A DNA stretch of 64,000 nt from Andreprevotia lacus DSM 23236 (GCF_900176275.1 NZ_FWXD01000004.1:155523-219522), one strand, 5' to 3'; shown: positions 10,160-20,848, counted from the first letter of the stretch. Notes: generated by a model from the sequence alone, not told the origin. Numbers and translations are program-made.

Positions 10160-13100
10160 TTATTCTCCTGCTGGCATCAGCACGCTGCGGTTGCCGTTGC
10201 TCTCCATCGCGCTGACCAGGCCAGCGGCTTCCATGCTTTCGATCAGCCTTGCCGCGCGGTTGTAGCCAATGCGCAATTGCCGCTGTACCGACGAAATGGA
10301 TGCACGCCTGCTTTGCAGCACAAAGGCTACGGCCTCATCGTAGAGCGGATCGGCTTCGGCATCGGCCGGTGCGCCAGTTGCGCCTGGCGCGGCTTCGGCA
10401 TCGAAGCCGGGGTTGAGCACGCCATCGACGTAATCCGGCTCGCCGAACTGCTTGAGGTGCTCGACCACCGCATGCACTTCTTCGTCGGTACAGAACGCGC
10501 CATGCACGCGCTGCGGATAGCCGGTGCCCGGCGGCAGGTAAAGCATGTCGCCCTGGCCCAGCAGCGCCTCGGCGCCCATCTGGTCGAGGATGGTGCGCGA
10601 ATCGACCTTGCTCGAGACCTGGAAGGCAATGCGCGTCGGGATATTGGCCTTGATCAGGCCGGTAATCACGTCCACCGACGGGCGTTGCGTGGCGAGGATC
10701 AAGTGGATGCCGGCGGCGCGCGCCTTCTGTGCCAGCCGCGCGATCAGTTCTTCAATCTTCTTGCCGGCCACCATCATCAGGTCGGCAAATTCATCCACCA
10801 CCACCACGATGAAGGGCAGGTGCTCAAGCGGCTCGGGGTTGTCCGGCGTCAGCGTGAACGGATTGGTCAGCTTGCGGCCTGATTCAGCGGCTTCGCGGAT
10901 TTTCTGGTTGTAACCGGCGAGATTGCGCACACCCAGCGCGCTCATCAGCCGGTAGCGCTTTTCCATCTCGGCCACACACCAGTTGAGCGCGTTGGCGGCC
11001 AGCTTCATGTCGGTCACCACCGGGGCCAGCAGGTGCGGAATGCCGTCATACACCGACAGCTCCAGCATCTTTGGGTCCACCATGATGAAGCGAACTTCCT
11101 CAGGCGTGGCCTTGTAGAGCAGGCTGAGGATCATGGCATTCACGCCCACCGATTTGCCCGAGCCGGTGGTACCGGCCACCAGCATGTGCGGTGCGCGGGC
11201 CAGATCGGTGACGATGGGTTTGCCGGTGATATCCATGCCCAGCGCCATGGTCAGGCGTGATTCGGACTGCAGGAATACATCGGCGGCCAGCACCTCGGAC
11301 AGGCGGATCATCTGCCGTACCGGGTTGGGCAGCTCCATGCCCATGCAGGTCTTGCCGGGGATGGTTTCCACCACCCGGATCGACGCCAGCCCCAGTGCGC
11401 GCGCCAGATCCTTCATCAGGTTGACGATCTGTGCGCCGCGCACGCCCACGGCAGGTTCGATCTCGTAGCGGGTAATCACCGGGCCGGCATAGGCATCCAG
11501 CACGCGCACTTTCACGCGGAATTCGGCCAGCTTTTCTTCGATGACGATGCCGCGTTCGATCAGCTCTTCTTCCGATTGGGCGGCAACCGCTGCGGCGGCC
11601 TCACGCAGCAAAGTCAGCGGCGGCAGCATGAAAAAATCGAAGCGCGGTGCGGCTGGCGCTGTCGGTGCTGCGGCCTGCGGGGCTTGCCACGGCGCAACGG
11701 CAGGTGTCGGCATGCTGCTGGTCGGCGCAGCCTCTTGCTGGCGGGCTACTGCTGCGGCCAGGGCGTGGCCAAGGGCCGTATCTGGCGCGGTGCTTGTTTG
11801 CCAGGGCAGCGTGGCCACTTCGGCTTCCGGCAATGCCGCAGCGGGTGCCCAAGGGTTTTCTGGTGTTGTGGCCAACGCAGGGGATTCGGCCTCTTCCTCA
11901 TCCTGCCAAGGCGCGAAGTTGCCGGCAAAGGCGGCACGGACCTGCGCGTGATAGCTCTCTGGCAAGACGATGTCATCCAGTGCCGCTGGAGCGTAGGCGG
12001 GTTCGCTTGCTGCGTGCCCGACTTGAGCCTCCGGCACGGTTTCCACCGCTGCCACCGTGGGCTCTTCGACTACCTCGCCATATGCATAAGGTGCCGGCGT
12101 GGCTGGAGGGGGAGTGATTTGCGCAGCCAGTTCGGGTGCTGGCACATCGATCAATGCCGGCGCTACTGGCGGCAATTCGGGGATGAGGCCGGTAGCTGCC
12201 GGCGCGGCAGCATGAATAGCCGACATCGGGCTTGCCACGATGTCTGTGGCAGGCAGTTGCGGGGCGGCCACGGTCGTGCTTGCGGCCGGCAGCGTGATGG
12301 GCGGCAGCAAGTCTTCTGTCGCAACGTCCAGCGGTGGCAGCAACGGGGCAAGCTCGGCAGCCGGTGGCGGGGGGGGCGTGGCCGGTACGGCTTCGAGGGG
12401 TGGGGCCGACGCGGCACCTGTTGCCTCATTGCTGCTCGCGGCGATGGGGGTGGCCGGGCGGATCAGCCGCGAGCGGCTGCCGGTCTGGCTGGTGGAGCGG
12501 GGTGTGGCCACCGGGGCGGGTGCGGCGGCCGGTACAGGGCTTGCATCATCCAGCTTTTCACCATGAATCTCGCGCAGGCGTGCGCGGATTTCGTTCGGGC
12601 TGATCACCGGCAGCTCGGTCGGAGCGGGGGGCTGTGGCAGCTCGCCGTGCTTGGCAATGGTGGCACGGCGCAGGTTGTTCAGCACTTGCGGCAGTTCGAT
12701 GGTCGACACCGGCTTGCCGGCGGTTGGGCGGGTGGCCGGTTTGGGCGGCGGCGGGGCCAGCTTGATGATTTCCGGCGCAGGGGCAGGCGTGGCCGCAGCT
12801 TTGGCGACAGCCGGGGCAGGCGCTGGCGTGCTCGCTACTGTAGCGGGTGCCGGTGCCTCGATTTGCGCGGTGTTGCGCAGGTGCTCGGGCGACAGCGATT
12901 GCTGCAGTCTGGCGCGCATGCGCTGCAACGCCGATGGTGCTGCGGCTTCTTCTTCCGCCACCTTGTCGTCAAGATCATCATCGTGGTCTGTGGCGGTGGT
13001 GAATACGGGTTCAGGCTGTGCAGGTGTTTCCGGGGTGTAATAGGGCGTGCTGCGCAGCGATTGCCACCAGGCGCGCACTGCGGCAAGCGGGCTGGCTGGC

Positions 13101-13618
13101 GTTGCTGCCGCAGCCGATTCGGCGGCAAAAGGTTCGGCATCGTCGGCAATCTCGTCACTGCTTTTCGTCTCGGGGCGCAGCAGCTTCCAGAGCGCCTGCC
13201 AGCCGTGGCCGGTCAGCAGTGGCACGCAGGCAGCAGCGGTGGCAACCAGTGTCAGCACGGTGGCGATGGCGTTGTCGGCGTGCAGCCCCAACGGTTGCAA
13301 CAGCCAGGCACCCAGCAGCGGCCGGCTGTCGTTGCCGGCCAGAAAATCGGTGCAGGCAAAGCCCAGCAACAGCAGCGCGAAACCTGCCGCTGGCTGCCAG
13401 CGGGCCGGGTGCAGTGGCAAGCCGCGGTGACTGCGCCAGCCGGCACGGGCGGCCGGAATCAGCAGCAGCGGGGCGGCATGGCCGATCAGCGCAAACAGCG
13501 GGCCACCCGGCCAGCACATCAGGGCGATGGTGACTGTGGCAAACACCCAAGCCAGGGTGAGGGCAAATTGCCGTGGCTCGTTGCCGGTGGCGGGGGTAGG
13601 TTCGGGAACGTCGGTCAT
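10160..13618 (-). CDS. ftsK: DNA translocase FtsK
   Basis: A 1152-residue FtsK/SpoIIIE protein. The N-terminus (residues about 17-145) has three or four hydrophobic helices. A very long Ala/Pro-rich linker of roughly 500 residues follows. The RecA-like motor has GTTGSGKS (Walker A, near residue 812), [19 protein letters not shown] and a Walker B region [13 protein letters not shown]. The last 75 residues are the gamma winged helix ([19 protein letters not shown]) that reads KOPS sequences. It pumps chromosome DNA at the septum during division and stimulates dif recombination. GC-rich DNA makes several long open frames on the opposite strand; these are shadows. The ATG at 13618 gives a normal start. 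Confidence 0.95.
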   Translation of the reverse strand: MTDVPEPTPATGNEPRQFALTLAWVFATVTIALMCWPGGPLFALIGHAAPLLLIPAARAGWRSHRGLPLHPARWQPAAGFALLLLGFACTDFLAGNDSRPLLGAWLLQPLGLHADNAIATVLTLVATAAACVPLLTGHGWQALWKLLRPETKSSDEIADDAEPFAAESAAAATPASPLAAVRAWWQSLRSTPYYTPETPAQPEPVFTTATDHDDDLDDKVAEEEAAAPSALQRMRARLQQSLSPEHLRNTAQIEAPAPATVASTPAPAPAVAKAAATPAPAPEIIKLAPPPPKPATRPTAGKPVSTIELPQVLNNLRRATIAKHGELPQPPAPTELPVISPNEIRARLREIHGEKLDDASPVPAAAPAPVATPRSTSQTGSRSRLIRPATPIAASSNEATGAASAPPLEAVPATPPPPPAAELAPLLPPLDVATEDLLPPITLPAASTTVAAPQLPATDIVASPMSAIHAAAPAATGLIPELPPVAPALIDVPAPELAAQITPPPATPAPYAYGEVVEEPTVAAVETVPEAQVGHAASEPAYAPAALDDIVLPESYHAQVRAAFAGNFAPWQDEEEAESPALATTPENPWAPAAALPEAEVATLPWQTSTAPDTALGHALAAAVARQQEAAPTSSMPTPAVAPWQAPQAAAPTAPAAPRFDFFMLPPLTLLREAAAAVAAQSEEELIERGIVIEEKLAEFRVKVRVLDAYAGPVITRYEIEPAVGVRGAQIVNLMKDLARALGLASIRVVETIPGKTCMGMELPNPVRQMIRLSEVLAADVFLQSESRLTMALGMDITGKPIVTDLARAPHMLVAGTTGSGKSVGVNAMILSLLYKATPEEVRFIMVDPKMLELSVYDGIPHLLAPVVTDMKLAANALNWCVAEMEKRYRLMSALGVRNLAGYNQKIREAAESGRKLTNPFTLTPDNPEPLEHLPFIVVVVDEFADLMMVAGKKIEELIARLAQKARAAGIHLILATQRPSVDVITGLIKANIPTRIAFQVSSKVDSRTILDQMGAEALLGQGDMLYLPPGTGYPQRVHGAFCTDEEVHAVVEHLKQFGEPDYVDGVLNPGFDAEAAPGATGAPADAEADPLYDEAVAFVLQSRRASISSVQRQLRIGYNRAARLIESMEAAGLVSAMESNGNRSVLMPAGE

Positions 13619-13703
13619 GCGTGTCGCTGTGGTGCATGGCCTTGCGCGCGCAGGGCCGGTAAATCGGAAGGCTGGGCGCCGCGCGGGCGCCCGGTGCGGC
13701 TAA

Positions 13704-14213
13704 TCAGTGCTTGCCGCCAAAGGCAATGCGGTCCATCACCGCGAACAGCACGCCCGACACCACGAAGGTGAGGTGGATGCCGATCTGCCAGGCCAGCTGG
13801 GTCTGGTCGGTGGACTGGATGTTGACGAAGGCCTTGAGCAGGTCGATGGCCGAGATGGCCACGATGGAGCCGATCAGCTTGAGCTTGAGGTCGGCATAGC
13901 TCACCTTGCCCATCCAGCTGGGTTTATCCACCGAGTTGTGGGCGACATCCAGCTTGGAAATGAAGTTTTCATAGCCGCTGAACACCACGATCAACAGCAG
14001 GTTGGCCACCAGCGTCACATCGACCATGCCCAGAATGGCAATAATCAGGTTACCCTCGCCGGTCATCAGGATGTGGAACAGCCCGGCAACCTCTTTGAGC
14101 ATCTTGACGAACAAGGCCAGAATGCCAAGGATCAGCAGCAGATAAAACGGGGCCAGCAGCCAGCGGCTGTTGAAGATCGCGCTTTCAAGCGAGGATTCGA
14201 TTTTGTCGCGCAT
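13704..14213 (-). CDS. UPF0114 family membrane protein (YqhA-like)
   Basis: A 169-residue inner-membrane protein with three or four helices. The conserved opening SRWLLAPFYLLL and the GNLIIAILGMVDVTLVANLLLIVVFSGYENF-type region (about residues 60-100) identify the UPF0114/YqhA family, whose function is not established. I use the ATG at 14213 (MRDKIESSLESAIF), which matches the family start; the open frame continues 182 codons further upstream, antisense to the hydrolase gene, and that part is not real. Divergent from the hydrolase at 14310. Confidence 0.9.
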   Translation of the reverse strand: MRDKIESSLESAIFNSRWLLAPFYLLLILGILALFVKMLKEVAGLFHILMTGEGNLIIAILGMVDVTLVANLLLIVVFSGYENFISKLDVAHNSVDKPSWMGKVSYADLKLKLIGSIVAISAIDLLKAFVNIQSTDQTQLAWQIGIHLTFVVSGVLFAVMDRIAFGGKH

Positions 14214-14309
14214 GGCAGGCAGTTCCTTCGGGCGGGCAGCAATGATCCGGCCCGCAATTGTACCGCGCACGAGGTGCTTAGGCAGCGTGCGCAACACAGG
14301 AAATATTGA

Positions 14310-15131
14310 ATGAGTCGCCAGCTTGAAGTATTGCACCATCCGCCGCAGGGCAAAGCGCTGGATGCGCCGCCATTGCTGTTGGTGCACGGCGCCTATACCG
14401 GTGCCTGGTGCTGGTCGCAGACCTTTCTGCCCTGGCTGGCCGCGCGCGGCTTCGATGTGCACGCGCTCAGCCTGTCGGGCCACGCCGGTAGCGAGGGGCG
14501 CGACCGGCTCGATACCTTCGGCCTGCACGATTACGCAGCAGACGTGCAACAAGTGATGGCCAGCTTGCCGCGCACGCCGCTGCTGGTGGGGCATTCGCTG
14601 GGCGGCTATGTGGTGCAGAGTGTGGCGCGCCGCCAGCCGGTGCCGGGCATTGCACTGCTGGCCAGCGTGCCGCCCTATGGCCTGGCCGGGGCCTTCTGCC
14701 ACATGGGGCTGACCGCACCGCACCTGCTGTGGGGCCTGGGCAAGGAACAATTGGCGCACCCGCTGTCATCCCGGCTGCCTGAACTCGACTTGGTGATGAT
14801 GCGCGAGCTGTTGTTCTCCAATGCCCCTGATTCTGACCAGATACGCGCCTTTACCGCGCGTACGCAGCCCGAGTCGATGCGTGCGCTGGCCGAGTTGATG
14901 TTGCCGCATCCGCTACAACTATGGGGTGAGCCGCGTATTCCGGCGCTGGTGGTCGGCGTGGAGCGTGACCGCATCATTCCGGGCAGCGATATCTGGGTGA
15001 CTGCACGTGCCTGGCACACCCAGCCGCTGTTCTTTGCCGATACCGGCCATGCGCTGATGCAGGACGCAGGCTGGGAACGGATTGCCCACGCCGTGGCCGA
15101 ATGGGCGACACGGCATTTCCTGCCAAGCTGA
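14310..15131 (+). CDS. Alpha/beta hydrolase
   Basis: A 273-residue alpha/beta-hydrolase fold protein. [14 protein letters not shown] holds the oxyanion-hole HG motif (near residue 26), GHSLGG near residue 95 is the nucleophile elbow, and the late GHALM has the catalytic His. The acid is probably the Asp in VERDRIIP. No signal peptide, so cytoplasmic. The substrate is unknown; relatives include esterases and lipases. ATG 14310 has AGGAAA upstream. Its stop overlaps an ATG just ahead of msrB, suggesting co-transcription with msrB. Confidence 0.88.
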   Translation: MSRQLEVLHHPPQGKALDAPPLLLVHGAYTGAWCWSQTFLPWLAARGFDVHALSLSGHAGSEGRDRLDTFGLHDYAADVQQVMASLPRTPLLVGHSLGGYVVQSVARRQPVPGIALLASVPPYGLAGAFCHMGLTAPHLLWGLGKEQLAHPLSSRLPELDLVMMRELLFSNAPDSDQIRAFTARTQPESMRALAELMLPHPLQLWGEPRIPALVVGVERDRIIPGSDIWVTARAWHTQPLFFADTGHALMQDAGWERIAHAVAEWATRHFLPS

Positions 15132-15142
15132 TGGAGACCGAC

Positions 15143-15544
15143 ATGAGTGCAAAAATCGTCAAGACCGATGCCGAATGGCGCGAGCAACTTACGCCCGAGC
15201 AATACCGTGTGACGCGGCAGGCCGGTACCGAGCGCCCGTTTTCTGGCGAACATTACTATCATAACCATGCGGGCGAATACCGCTGCGTGTGCTGCGATGC
15301 GCTGCTGTTCAAGTCGGATACCAAGTTTGACGCCGGTTGCGGCTGGCCGAGCTTTTTCGAAGAGGCCGAGAATGGCGCCATCGTGCGCCTGCGCGATAGC
15401 AGCCACGGCATGCTCCGCATCGAAGTGCGTTGCGCGCAGTGCGATGCCCATCTGGGCCATGTATTCCCGGACGGGCCGGAGCCGACCGGCGAGCGTTACT
15501 GTATTAATTCCGTAGCGTTGACATTCGCATCTGAACGTAACTAA
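15143..15544 (+). CDS. msrB: Peptide-methionine (R)-S-oxide reductase MsrB
   Basis: A 133-residue MsrB, which repairs methionine-R-sulfoxide in proteins with thioredoxin as reductant. Zinc ligands are in CVCC (Cys48/Cys51) and CAQC (Cys97/Cys100). The catalytic Cys120 is in [16 protein letters not shown] and [16 protein letters not shown] are the family hallmarks. I chose ATG 15143 because GGAG lies 8 bases upstream; the ATG at 15131 overlaps the stop of the hydrolase gene and is an alternative adding four residues. No signal peptide, so cytoplasmic. Confidence 0.95.
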   Translation: MSAKIVKTDAEWREQLTPEQYRVTRQAGTERPFSGEHYYHNHAGEYRCVCCDALLFKSDTKFDAGCGWPSFFEEAENGAIVRLRDSSHGMLRIEVRCAQCDAHLGHVFPDGPEPTGERYCINSVALTFASERN

Positions 15545-15634
15545 ATGTAGGGGAAAGATTTGTGGTAATTTTGTGGTGGGGAACACAAAAACTGCAAACC
15601 CGAACCTGCGTCGATAACCTCGTTGAGAGAAGTC

Positions 15635-16246
15635 ATGAAAAAAACCTATAAAACCGGCTTGCTTCTGCTTGCAGCAGTGGTTGGCCTGGCAGCCTGCGGG
15701 AAAGCCGAAGAAGCAAAAAACGTCAAAGCCGACCCGGCTGAATTGACCAATGTTCTGAATGGTGATCTCAGCACTGCAGAGCGCAACTGCATTGCCGTGC
15801 CGGTGAAGTTCGAGCAGCCGGTGGAGAAGGACTACGCCAAGCTGACCGACCCGAACGGCGCGCAGCTTGATGCGCTGGTCAAGGCCAACCTGATCAAGGC
15901 CACCCCGGCTGAAGACGGCAAAGTCACCTTCAGCGCAAGCGATGCGGGCAAGGAGTTCTATTCCGGCCTGGCGGGCGCGGGTGGCCCGGGCTTCTGCGCT
16001 GGCGAAGTCAGCGTGGCATCGATTGTGGATGACAAGGTCGAGGAAGAGCGTGAGAAATTCCGCCGCCATCTGGTGACCTATCAGTACAAGTTCGAGAAAC
16101 TGGCCCCGTGGCAGAGCGATGCCGGCATCCGCGCCGCCTTCCCGCAGTTTGCTGCCTTTGCCGATCAGGCCGGCAAGCAGCCGCTGAAGTCTGAGCTGAC
16201 CACGCGTGGTGATGGCTGGAACGTGAGCGCAGCACCGGCGCAATAA
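15635..16246 (+). CDS. Lipoprotein, unknown function
   Basis: A 203-residue protein with a signal peptide ending in LAAC, so a lipoprotein. The mature part has two more Cys (ERNCIAVPV and GPGFCAGEV) that could pair. It contains a section resembling a winged helix (LDALVKANLIKATPA...KVTFSASDAGKEF) seen in some uncharacterised proteobacterial lipoproteins; I cannot assign a role. ATG 15635 has GAGAGAAG upstream; the in-frame TTG at 15623 is rejected. A perfect 14-bp stem terminator follows the stop. Confidence 0.75.
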   Translation: MKKTYKTGLLLLAAVVGLAACGKAEEAKNVKADPAELTNVLNGDLSTAERNCIAVPVKFEQPVEKDYAKLTDPNGAQLDALVKANLIKATPAEDGKVTFSASDAGKEFYSGLAGAGGPGFCAGEVSVASIVDDKVEEEREKFRRHLVTYQYKFEKLAPWQSDAGIRAAFPQFAAFADQAGKQPLKSELTTRGDGWNVSAAPAQ

Positions 16247-16253
16247 GCGCCGC

Positions 16254-16293
16254 GAGCAAAACCCTGCAGGCTGCGTTGCGCAGGGTTTTGCTC
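16254..16293 (+). terminator. Terminator with 14-bp perfect stem
   Basis: GAGCAAAACCCTGC (16254-16267) and its exact inverse complement (16280-16293) flank a 12-base loop, eight bases after the lipoprotein stop. The T run lies within the stem. Confidence 0.8.
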
Positions 16294-16320
16294 ACTACGC
16301 ATGCAGGATCGCCAGTCATG

Positions 16321-16349
16321 AAAAAGCCCACCGCATGGTGGGCTTTTTG
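16321..16349. terminator. Bidirectional terminator
   Basis: AAAAAGCCCACC, a 4-base loop and GGTGGGCTTTTT form a symmetric hairpin with A and T runs, able to stop transcription from both sides between the convergent lipoprotein and EAL-HDOD genes. Confidence 0.85.
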
Positions 16350-16388
16350 CCATGCCGGCCATCAAGGCCGGCGGGGCGATGCTGGCAA

Positions 16389-17606
16389 TTACACGCCCAG
16401 TTCTTCCACCCAGGTCAGTGCCTGCACGTGGGCGCGGTTGAGCATTTCCGGTGTCAGTTGCAGTTGCTCGCACAGGCGCGGCACTTCGGACATCTCCGGG
16501 TCTTCGCACGCTTCGGCCAGCTCCAGGAAGGGGCCATAGACGCCGTTGCGGTGCTGCAGCGCGTCGCAGACGTTTTCCGGCAGGATCAGTGTTTCCAGCA
16601 CGCGGTCCATCGGCATGTCAAGCAGCACGTCCAGCAGCGAGAACATGCCGACGATGAACAGGTTGTCGCGGTCCTGGCCATCCAGGAAATGCGCGCCCAG
16701 CAGTTCGACCAGACGGCCACGGGTGACGGCAGTCTTGAGCAGCGCCGGTGCTGCACCGGTTTCGGCGCCGGCGGTGACCAGCAGCAGGGTCAGCCAGCGG
16801 TACAGCTTCTGGTAGCCCAGAATGGTGACGGCATGGCGGAACGACTGGATTTCGCACGACAGGCCAAAGCCGGCCGAGTTGATGTAGCGCAGCAGCTTGA
16901 ATGACAGCGCTACGTCGCGCTTGAGTGCGTTTTCGATATCCTTGATCTCTGCGTTGTTGCGCAGCATGTTCAGGAGATTGAGGATATTGGCGTAGCTGGG
17001 GTTGATGACCTTGGCCGACAGCGTTTCCGGGTGGGCAAAGTAGTAACCCTGGAAACAGTCGAAGCCGATGTCCATGCATTCCTTGAACTCGGGCTTGGTC
17101 TCGACCTTTTCCGCTACCTGCAGCACCGGATACTTGCGCAGCTCCTTGGAGATGCCCGGCACCTGCGGCATGCCCAGTTGCTGGATGTCCAGCTTGATGT
17201 AGTTGGCGAATTCGACAAAGGCGGCGGTCTGCGGCGTGAGGATGAAGTCATCCAGCGCAATGCCAAAGCCCTGCGCGCGCAGCTCTTTCAGGCGGTTGAG
17301 CAGCTCTGGCGTGGGCTGGGTGGTCTCGACGATTTCCAGCACCACGCGTTGCGGGTGCAGCAGCTCGAGGAAGTTGCTTTCCAGCATCGACTCGGCCACG
17401 TTGATGAAGGCAAGCTTGCTGCCGACCAGCCAATCGGTCCCCATGTTCGAGATGGTGTTGACGAGCACGTTGGTGCCGGCTTGCATGTCGCTGGAGAACT
17501 CAGCCGAAACCGCTTCCTGATTCAGGCGGAACAGCAGCTCGTAGCCGATGATCTGCTGCTGGCGGTTGAGGATGGGTTGACGGCCTATGAACGCGTGGTC
17601 TTGCAT
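16389..17606 (-). CDS. EAL-HDOD signalling protein (YuxH family)
   Basis: A 405-residue cytoplasmic protein. Residues 1-195 are an EAL-like domain: GRQPILNRQQQIIGYELLFR replaces the catalytic EAL signature with YELLF, and VVLEIVETT and LDDF mark later motifs. Residues about 200-390 are an HDOD domain (SFKLLRYINSAGFG, HAVTILGYQKLYRW). The family is generally thought catalytically inactive and acts in c-di-GMP-linked or motility regulation; members such as Vibrio CdgJ affect swimming. It lies just downstream of cheA on the same strand, beyond a hairpin at 17663-17688, so a motility role is plausible but inferred. Confidence 0.88.
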   Translation of the reverse strand: MQDHAFIGRQPILNRQQQIIGYELLFRLNQEAVSAEFSSDMQAGTNVLVNTISNMGTDWLVGSKLAFINVAESMLESNFLELLHPQRVVLEIVETTQPTPELLNRLKELRAQGFGIALDDFILTPQTAAFVEFANYIKLDIQQLGMPQVPGISKELRKYPVLQVAEKVETKPEFKECMDIGFDCFQGYYFAHPETLSAKVINPSYANILNLLNMLRNNAEIKDIENALKRDVALSFKLLRYINSAGFGLSCEIQSFRHAVTILGYQKLYRWLTLLLVTAGAETGAAPALLKTAVTRGRLVELLGAHFLDGQDRDNLFIVGMFSLLDVLLDMPMDRVLETLILPENVCDALQHRNGVYGPFLELAEACEDPEMSEVPRLCEQLQLTPEMLNRAHVQALTWVEELGV

Positions 17607-17662
17607 CTGTATGCCCCGGAGTGGCTGTTTTTTCTAGCAGTATATCAGTTTGTACTGATTGG

Positions 17663-17688
17663 AACTGCCGGGCATGTACCCGGCAGTT
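17663..17688 (-). terminator. Hairpin after cheA
   Basis: AACTGCCGGG and CCCGGCAGTT form a perfect 10-bp stem starting two bases past the cheA stop. No strong T run follows, so it may be an attenuating or 3'-end-stabilising hairpin. Confidence 0.55.
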
Positions 17689-17690
17689 GC

Positions 17691-19616
17691 TCAAAATGCC
17701 TGTGCGACGAAACGGCTGGTTTTCAGCGACGAAGTGTCTGCCGTATTGGACGACAGCAGGCTCTCCATGTCCAGTACCAGCACCACCGAACCATCGCCCG
17801 ACAATGTGGCGCCCGCCACACCGGTCGGCCGGATGTTCTGCAGCGGCTTGATCACCACGTCGTCGCGGCCGACGAAGCTGTCTACCGCGAGGATGAACGA
17901 GTGCTCTGCCGTCTGCATCAGCACGCCGAAGTGCGGCACCTGCGTTTCTGCCCAGCCCAGGAGGCCGGCCAGCGATTTCACCGGCAGGATTTCGTCGCGC
18001 ACCACGATGGTGGCACGGCCCGAGACCTCTTGCACCTGCTTGGCGTCGATCGGGATGATCTCGCGCACCATGGCCAGCGGCACGGCAAACGGCTGATCAC
18101 ACACGCGCACCACCAGCACCGGCAGGATGGCCAGTGTGAGCGGCAGCGAGATCGAGAAGCGCGAGCCTTCGCCGACACTGGAATTGATGTCGATGCGGCC
18201 ATTGAGCTTGCTGATGTTGGTTTTCACCACATCCATGCCCACGCCACGACCGGAGATGTTGGAAATCTGGTCCTTGGTCGAGAAACCCGGCAGGAAGATC
18301 AGTTGCAGGCTCTGCTTTTCGTCGAGGCTGTTGGCAGTCTCGACGTCGATCAGACCCTTTTCGATCGCCTTCTTGCGGATCACGTCCGGGCGCATGCCGC
18401 GACCGTCGTCGGTGATCTCGATCAGGATATGGTCACCCACCTGGGTGGCCGACAGTTCCACCACCGCCTTGGCCGGTTTGCCGGTGGCGATGCGTTCCTC
18501 GATGGTTTCCACGCCGTGGTCGACCGCGTTGCGCACCAAGTGCACCAGCGGGTCGTTCAGGTCTTCCAGCATGGTCTTGTCGAGTTCGGTTTCCTCGCCG
18601 GTCAGCACCAGCTCGACATCCTTGCCCAGCTGGCGTGCCAGATCGCGCGCCAGGCGCGGGTACTTCTGGAACAAACGGCCGATCGGCTGCATGCGTGTCT
18701 TCATCACCGCGTTCTGCAGGTCGCCCACCAGCAGATCAAGCTGGCTGATGGCTTCGTCCAGCGCCTTCAGCGTGCCGGTATCCATCTTGCCGGCCATGAT
18801 GTCGCTGCGCAGTGTGGTCAGGCGGTTCTTGGTCAGGCCGATTTCGCCCGACAGGTTGAGCACCTGGTCCAGTCGCACCGTGTCGATACGGATGGTGGTT
18901 TCCGGCGCGGCCACCTGCTGCATGCCGCCTTGCGGTTGTGTCTTGGGAGCGGGTGCGGGCTTCAGGCTCTGCATCGGTTCCACCATGACGGCACGGGATT
19001 CGCCCTCGATCACTGCGGGGGCGGCAGGTGTAGCAGCCACCGGCGCGGGTGCGGCCGGGGCTGGCGTCGGGCTGGGAGCGTTGCCCAGCAGGTTGTCATA
19101 CAGGTTTTGCCAGTCCGGCTCGCTGCCGGCCGGCGCTGCGGCGGCAACCGGTGCCGGCGCGGCAGCGACGGGGGCTGGAGCGGGCGCAGCAGGAGCCGGC
19201 GCCGGGGCTGCCAAGCTCACCACTTCGCCCTGCAAGACACGATCAAGTGCAGCCAGCAGATCGGCCGGGGCGGGAGGAGGCTGGCGCTTTTGCGACAACG
19301 CACCGAACATTTCACGTACCTCGCCGGTGGCGGCGAGGATCACGTCCATGTTTTCCATGCTGAGCGTCAGCTCGCCGTTGCGCAGCTTGTCGAACAGGTT
19401 TTCCGTGCGGTGGCACAGGCTGACCATGGCCTCGACATTCAGAAAGCCGGCGCCACCCTTGATGGTGTGGAACCCGCGGAAAATGTCGTTCAGCAGGTTG
19501 CGATCATCCGGCCGCTTTTCCAGTTCAACCAGCTTGTTGTCCACTTCGGACAGCAGTTCCGACGATTCGGTCAGAAAATCCTGCAGCAGGTCTTCCATTC
19601 CGCCAAATTCACTCAT
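17691..19616 (-). CDS. cheA: Chemotaxis histidine kinase CheA
   Basis: A 641-residue cytoplasmic kinase that phosphorylates CheY in response to chemoreceptor state. P1 (Hpt) has FHTIKGGAGF with phospho-acceptor His50. Where P2 (CheY-binding) would lie, there is an Ala/Pro-rich linker of about 100 residues with only a short non-repetitive segment (PDWQNLYDNLLG). P3 dimerisation, the P4 HATPase (HLVRNAVDHG, DDGRGM, GRGVGMDVV) and the P5 CheW-like domain complete it. Last gene of cheV-cheV-cheY-cheZ-cheA, 34 bases after cheZ, with GGGAGG before the ATG. No cheW or cheR is in the window. Confidence 0.96.
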   Translation of the reverse strand: MSEFGGMEDLLQDFLTESSELLSEVDNKLVELEKRPDDRNLLNDIFRGFHTIKGGAGFLNVEAMVSLCHRTENLFDKLRNGELTLSMENMDVILAATGEVREMFGALSQKRQPPPAPADLLAALDRVLQGEVVSLAAPAPAPAAPAPAPVAAAPAPVAAAAPAGSEPDWQNLYDNLLGNAPSPTPAPAAPAPVAATPAAPAVIEGESRAVMVEPMQSLKPAPAPKTQPQGGMQQVAAPETTIRIDTVRLDQVLNLSGEIGLTKNRLTTLRSDIMAGKMDTGTLKALDEAISQLDLLVGDLQNAVMKTRMQPIGRLFQKYPRLARDLARQLGKDVELVLTGEETELDKTMLEDLNDPLVHLVRNAVDHGVETIEERIATGKPAKAVVELSATQVGDHILIEITDDGRGMRPDVIRKKAIEKGLIDVETANSLDEKQSLQLIFLPGFSTKDQISNISGRGVGMDVVKTNISKLNGRIDINSSVGEGSRFSISLPLTLAILPVLVVRVCDQPFAVPLAMVREIIPIDAKQVQEVSGRATIVVRDEILPVKSLAGLLGWAETQVPHFGVLMQTAEHSFILAVDSFVGRDDVVIKPLQNIRPTGVAGATLSGDGSVVLVLDMESLLSSNTADTSSLKTSRFVAQAF

Positions 19617-19650
19617 TTGGCCTCCCGTTCATGTGCGTTAAGCAAGCGGG

Positions 19651-20445
19651 TCAGAAACCCAGGCTGTCCAGCAGGTCGTCCACCTGCTGCTGATTGGTTA
19701 CCACGTCGGTACGACCTTCTGCGTTGACCACCGGGCCGTTCAGCAGCGGGTCGTCCTGCTTGTGTATGACTGCGGCGCCTTGCGGCGAGAACATCAGCAG
19801 GAAGTCGAGCAGCTGGCTTTCCATGGCCTTGGCCATTTCGACCACTTTCTTGATCACTTGGCCGGTCAGGTCCTGGAAGTCCTGCGCCATCATGATTTCC
19901 AGCATCTGGCCGGAAATCTGGTCGGAGTTCGTGACCGTGGCGTTGAGGTGGCTGCGCGTGCGCGTTACCAGCGCCTTGAATTCATCCACCGACAACTGGT
20001 TGTTCACGAGTTTGTCCCATTCGCCAGCCAGTGCCTTGGCCTCGTCCGAGATGCGATCCTGCAGCGGCTTGGCGGCGTCGAGCGCGTTCAGCGTGCGTTC
20101 GGCGGCCTGCTCGGTCAGCGTGGCGATGTAGGACAGTCTGTCCTTGGCATCGGGAATCTGCGAGACGGCTTGTTCGAGCGATTTGTCCAGGCCCAGCTCA
20201 CGCAGCGTGTCGTGCAGCTTGCGCGTCATCTGGCCGATGTGCGAGAACATCGAGCGCGCCGGTTCTGCCAGCGCGTCGCTGGCGGCGCCCGGTGCTGCCG
20301 TATCGCTGGCTGCCGGTGCAGCACTGGCCGCGGGGGGCGGTGCGGGGGCTGCAGCAGGCGCATCGTTGCCGCCGGCCTTGAGTATGCTGTCGAATAGCGC
20401 TTCGAGTTCGTCGGAATCGCCGGTATTTTGGGCTTGATCGCTCAC
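19651..20445 (-). CDS. cheZ: CheY-P phosphatase CheZ
   Basis: A 264-residue CheZ. After an acidic start and an Ala/Pro-rich stretch (about residues 28-60) comes the long helical hairpin. AQDFQDLTGQ contains the catalytic Gln that speeds dephosphorylation of CheY. The C-terminal helix QQQVDDLLDSLGF is the CheY-binding peptide. GTG start at 20445, preceded by AGGAGG. It follows cheY by 13 bases. Presence of CheZ fits a proteobacterial CheY-to-flagellar-switch pathway. Confidence 0.96.
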   Translation of the reverse strand: MSDQAQNTGDSDELEALFDSILKAGGNDAPAAAPAPPPAASAAPAASDTAAPGAASDALAEPARSMFSHIGQMTRKLHDTLRELGLDKSLEQAVSQIPDAKDRLSYIATLTEQAAERTLNALDAAKPLQDRISDEAKALAGEWDKLVNNQLSVDEFKALVTRTRSHLNATVTNSDQISGQMLEIMMAQDFQDLTGQVIKKVVEMAKAMESQLLDFLLMFSPQGAAVIHKQDDPLLNGPVVNAEGRTDVVTNQQQVDDLLDSLGF

Positions 20446-20458
20446 GTCAGCCTCCTGG

Positions 20459-20848
20459 TTATTTATTCATGTTGGCGAAGATTTTCTTCAGCTTTTCGTC
20501 CAACGTGGCGGCCGTGAACGGTTTGACAACATAGCCGGAGGCACCGGCCGTTGCCGCTTCGATGATGTTCTCCTTCTTGGCTTCGGCGGTGACCATCAGC
20601 ACGGGCAGGTGCTTGAGCTGTGCATCGGCGCGGATTGCCTTGAGCAATTCGATGCCGGTCATGTTGGGCATGTTCCAGTCGGTAACGACAAATTCGTAGT
20701 TGCCGTTCTTCAGTTTATGCAGCGCGACCTGTCCATCCTCGGCTTCCTCGACATTGGAGAAGCCCAGTTCCTTGAGCAGGTTGCGAACGATGCGACGCAT
20801 GGTGGAAAAATCGTCCACCACGAGAAAGCGCATATTGGAATCAGCCAT
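20459..20848 (-). CDS. cheY: Chemotaxis response regulator CheY
   Basis: A 129-residue single REC domain with every canonical CheY residue in the canonical position: Asp12/Asp13 (acid pocket), Asp57 (phosphorylation), Thr87 and Lys109. TDWNMPNM and KPFTAATL are as in gamma- and betaproteobacterial CheY. Phospho-CheY binds the flagellar switch (FliM) and changes rotation. Third gene of the che operon, 88 bases after the second cheV. Confidence 0.97.
   Translation of the reverse strand: MADSNMRFLVVDDFSTMRRIVRNLLKELGFSNVEEAEDGQVALHKLKNGNYEFVVTDWNMPNMTGIELLKAIRADAQLKHLPVLMVTAEAKKENIIEAATAGASGYVVKPFTAATLDEKLKKIFANMNK

Noticed and set aside
11576..13771. Very long plus-strand frame opposite ftsK
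   Set aside because: Arg/Gly/Cys-rich translation typical of antisense of a GC-rich Ala/Pro gene; ftsK has clear domains on the other strand.
17031..19727. 898-codon plus-strand frame opposite cheA
   Set aside because: Shadow of cheA; His/Asp/Val-rich composition with no domain.
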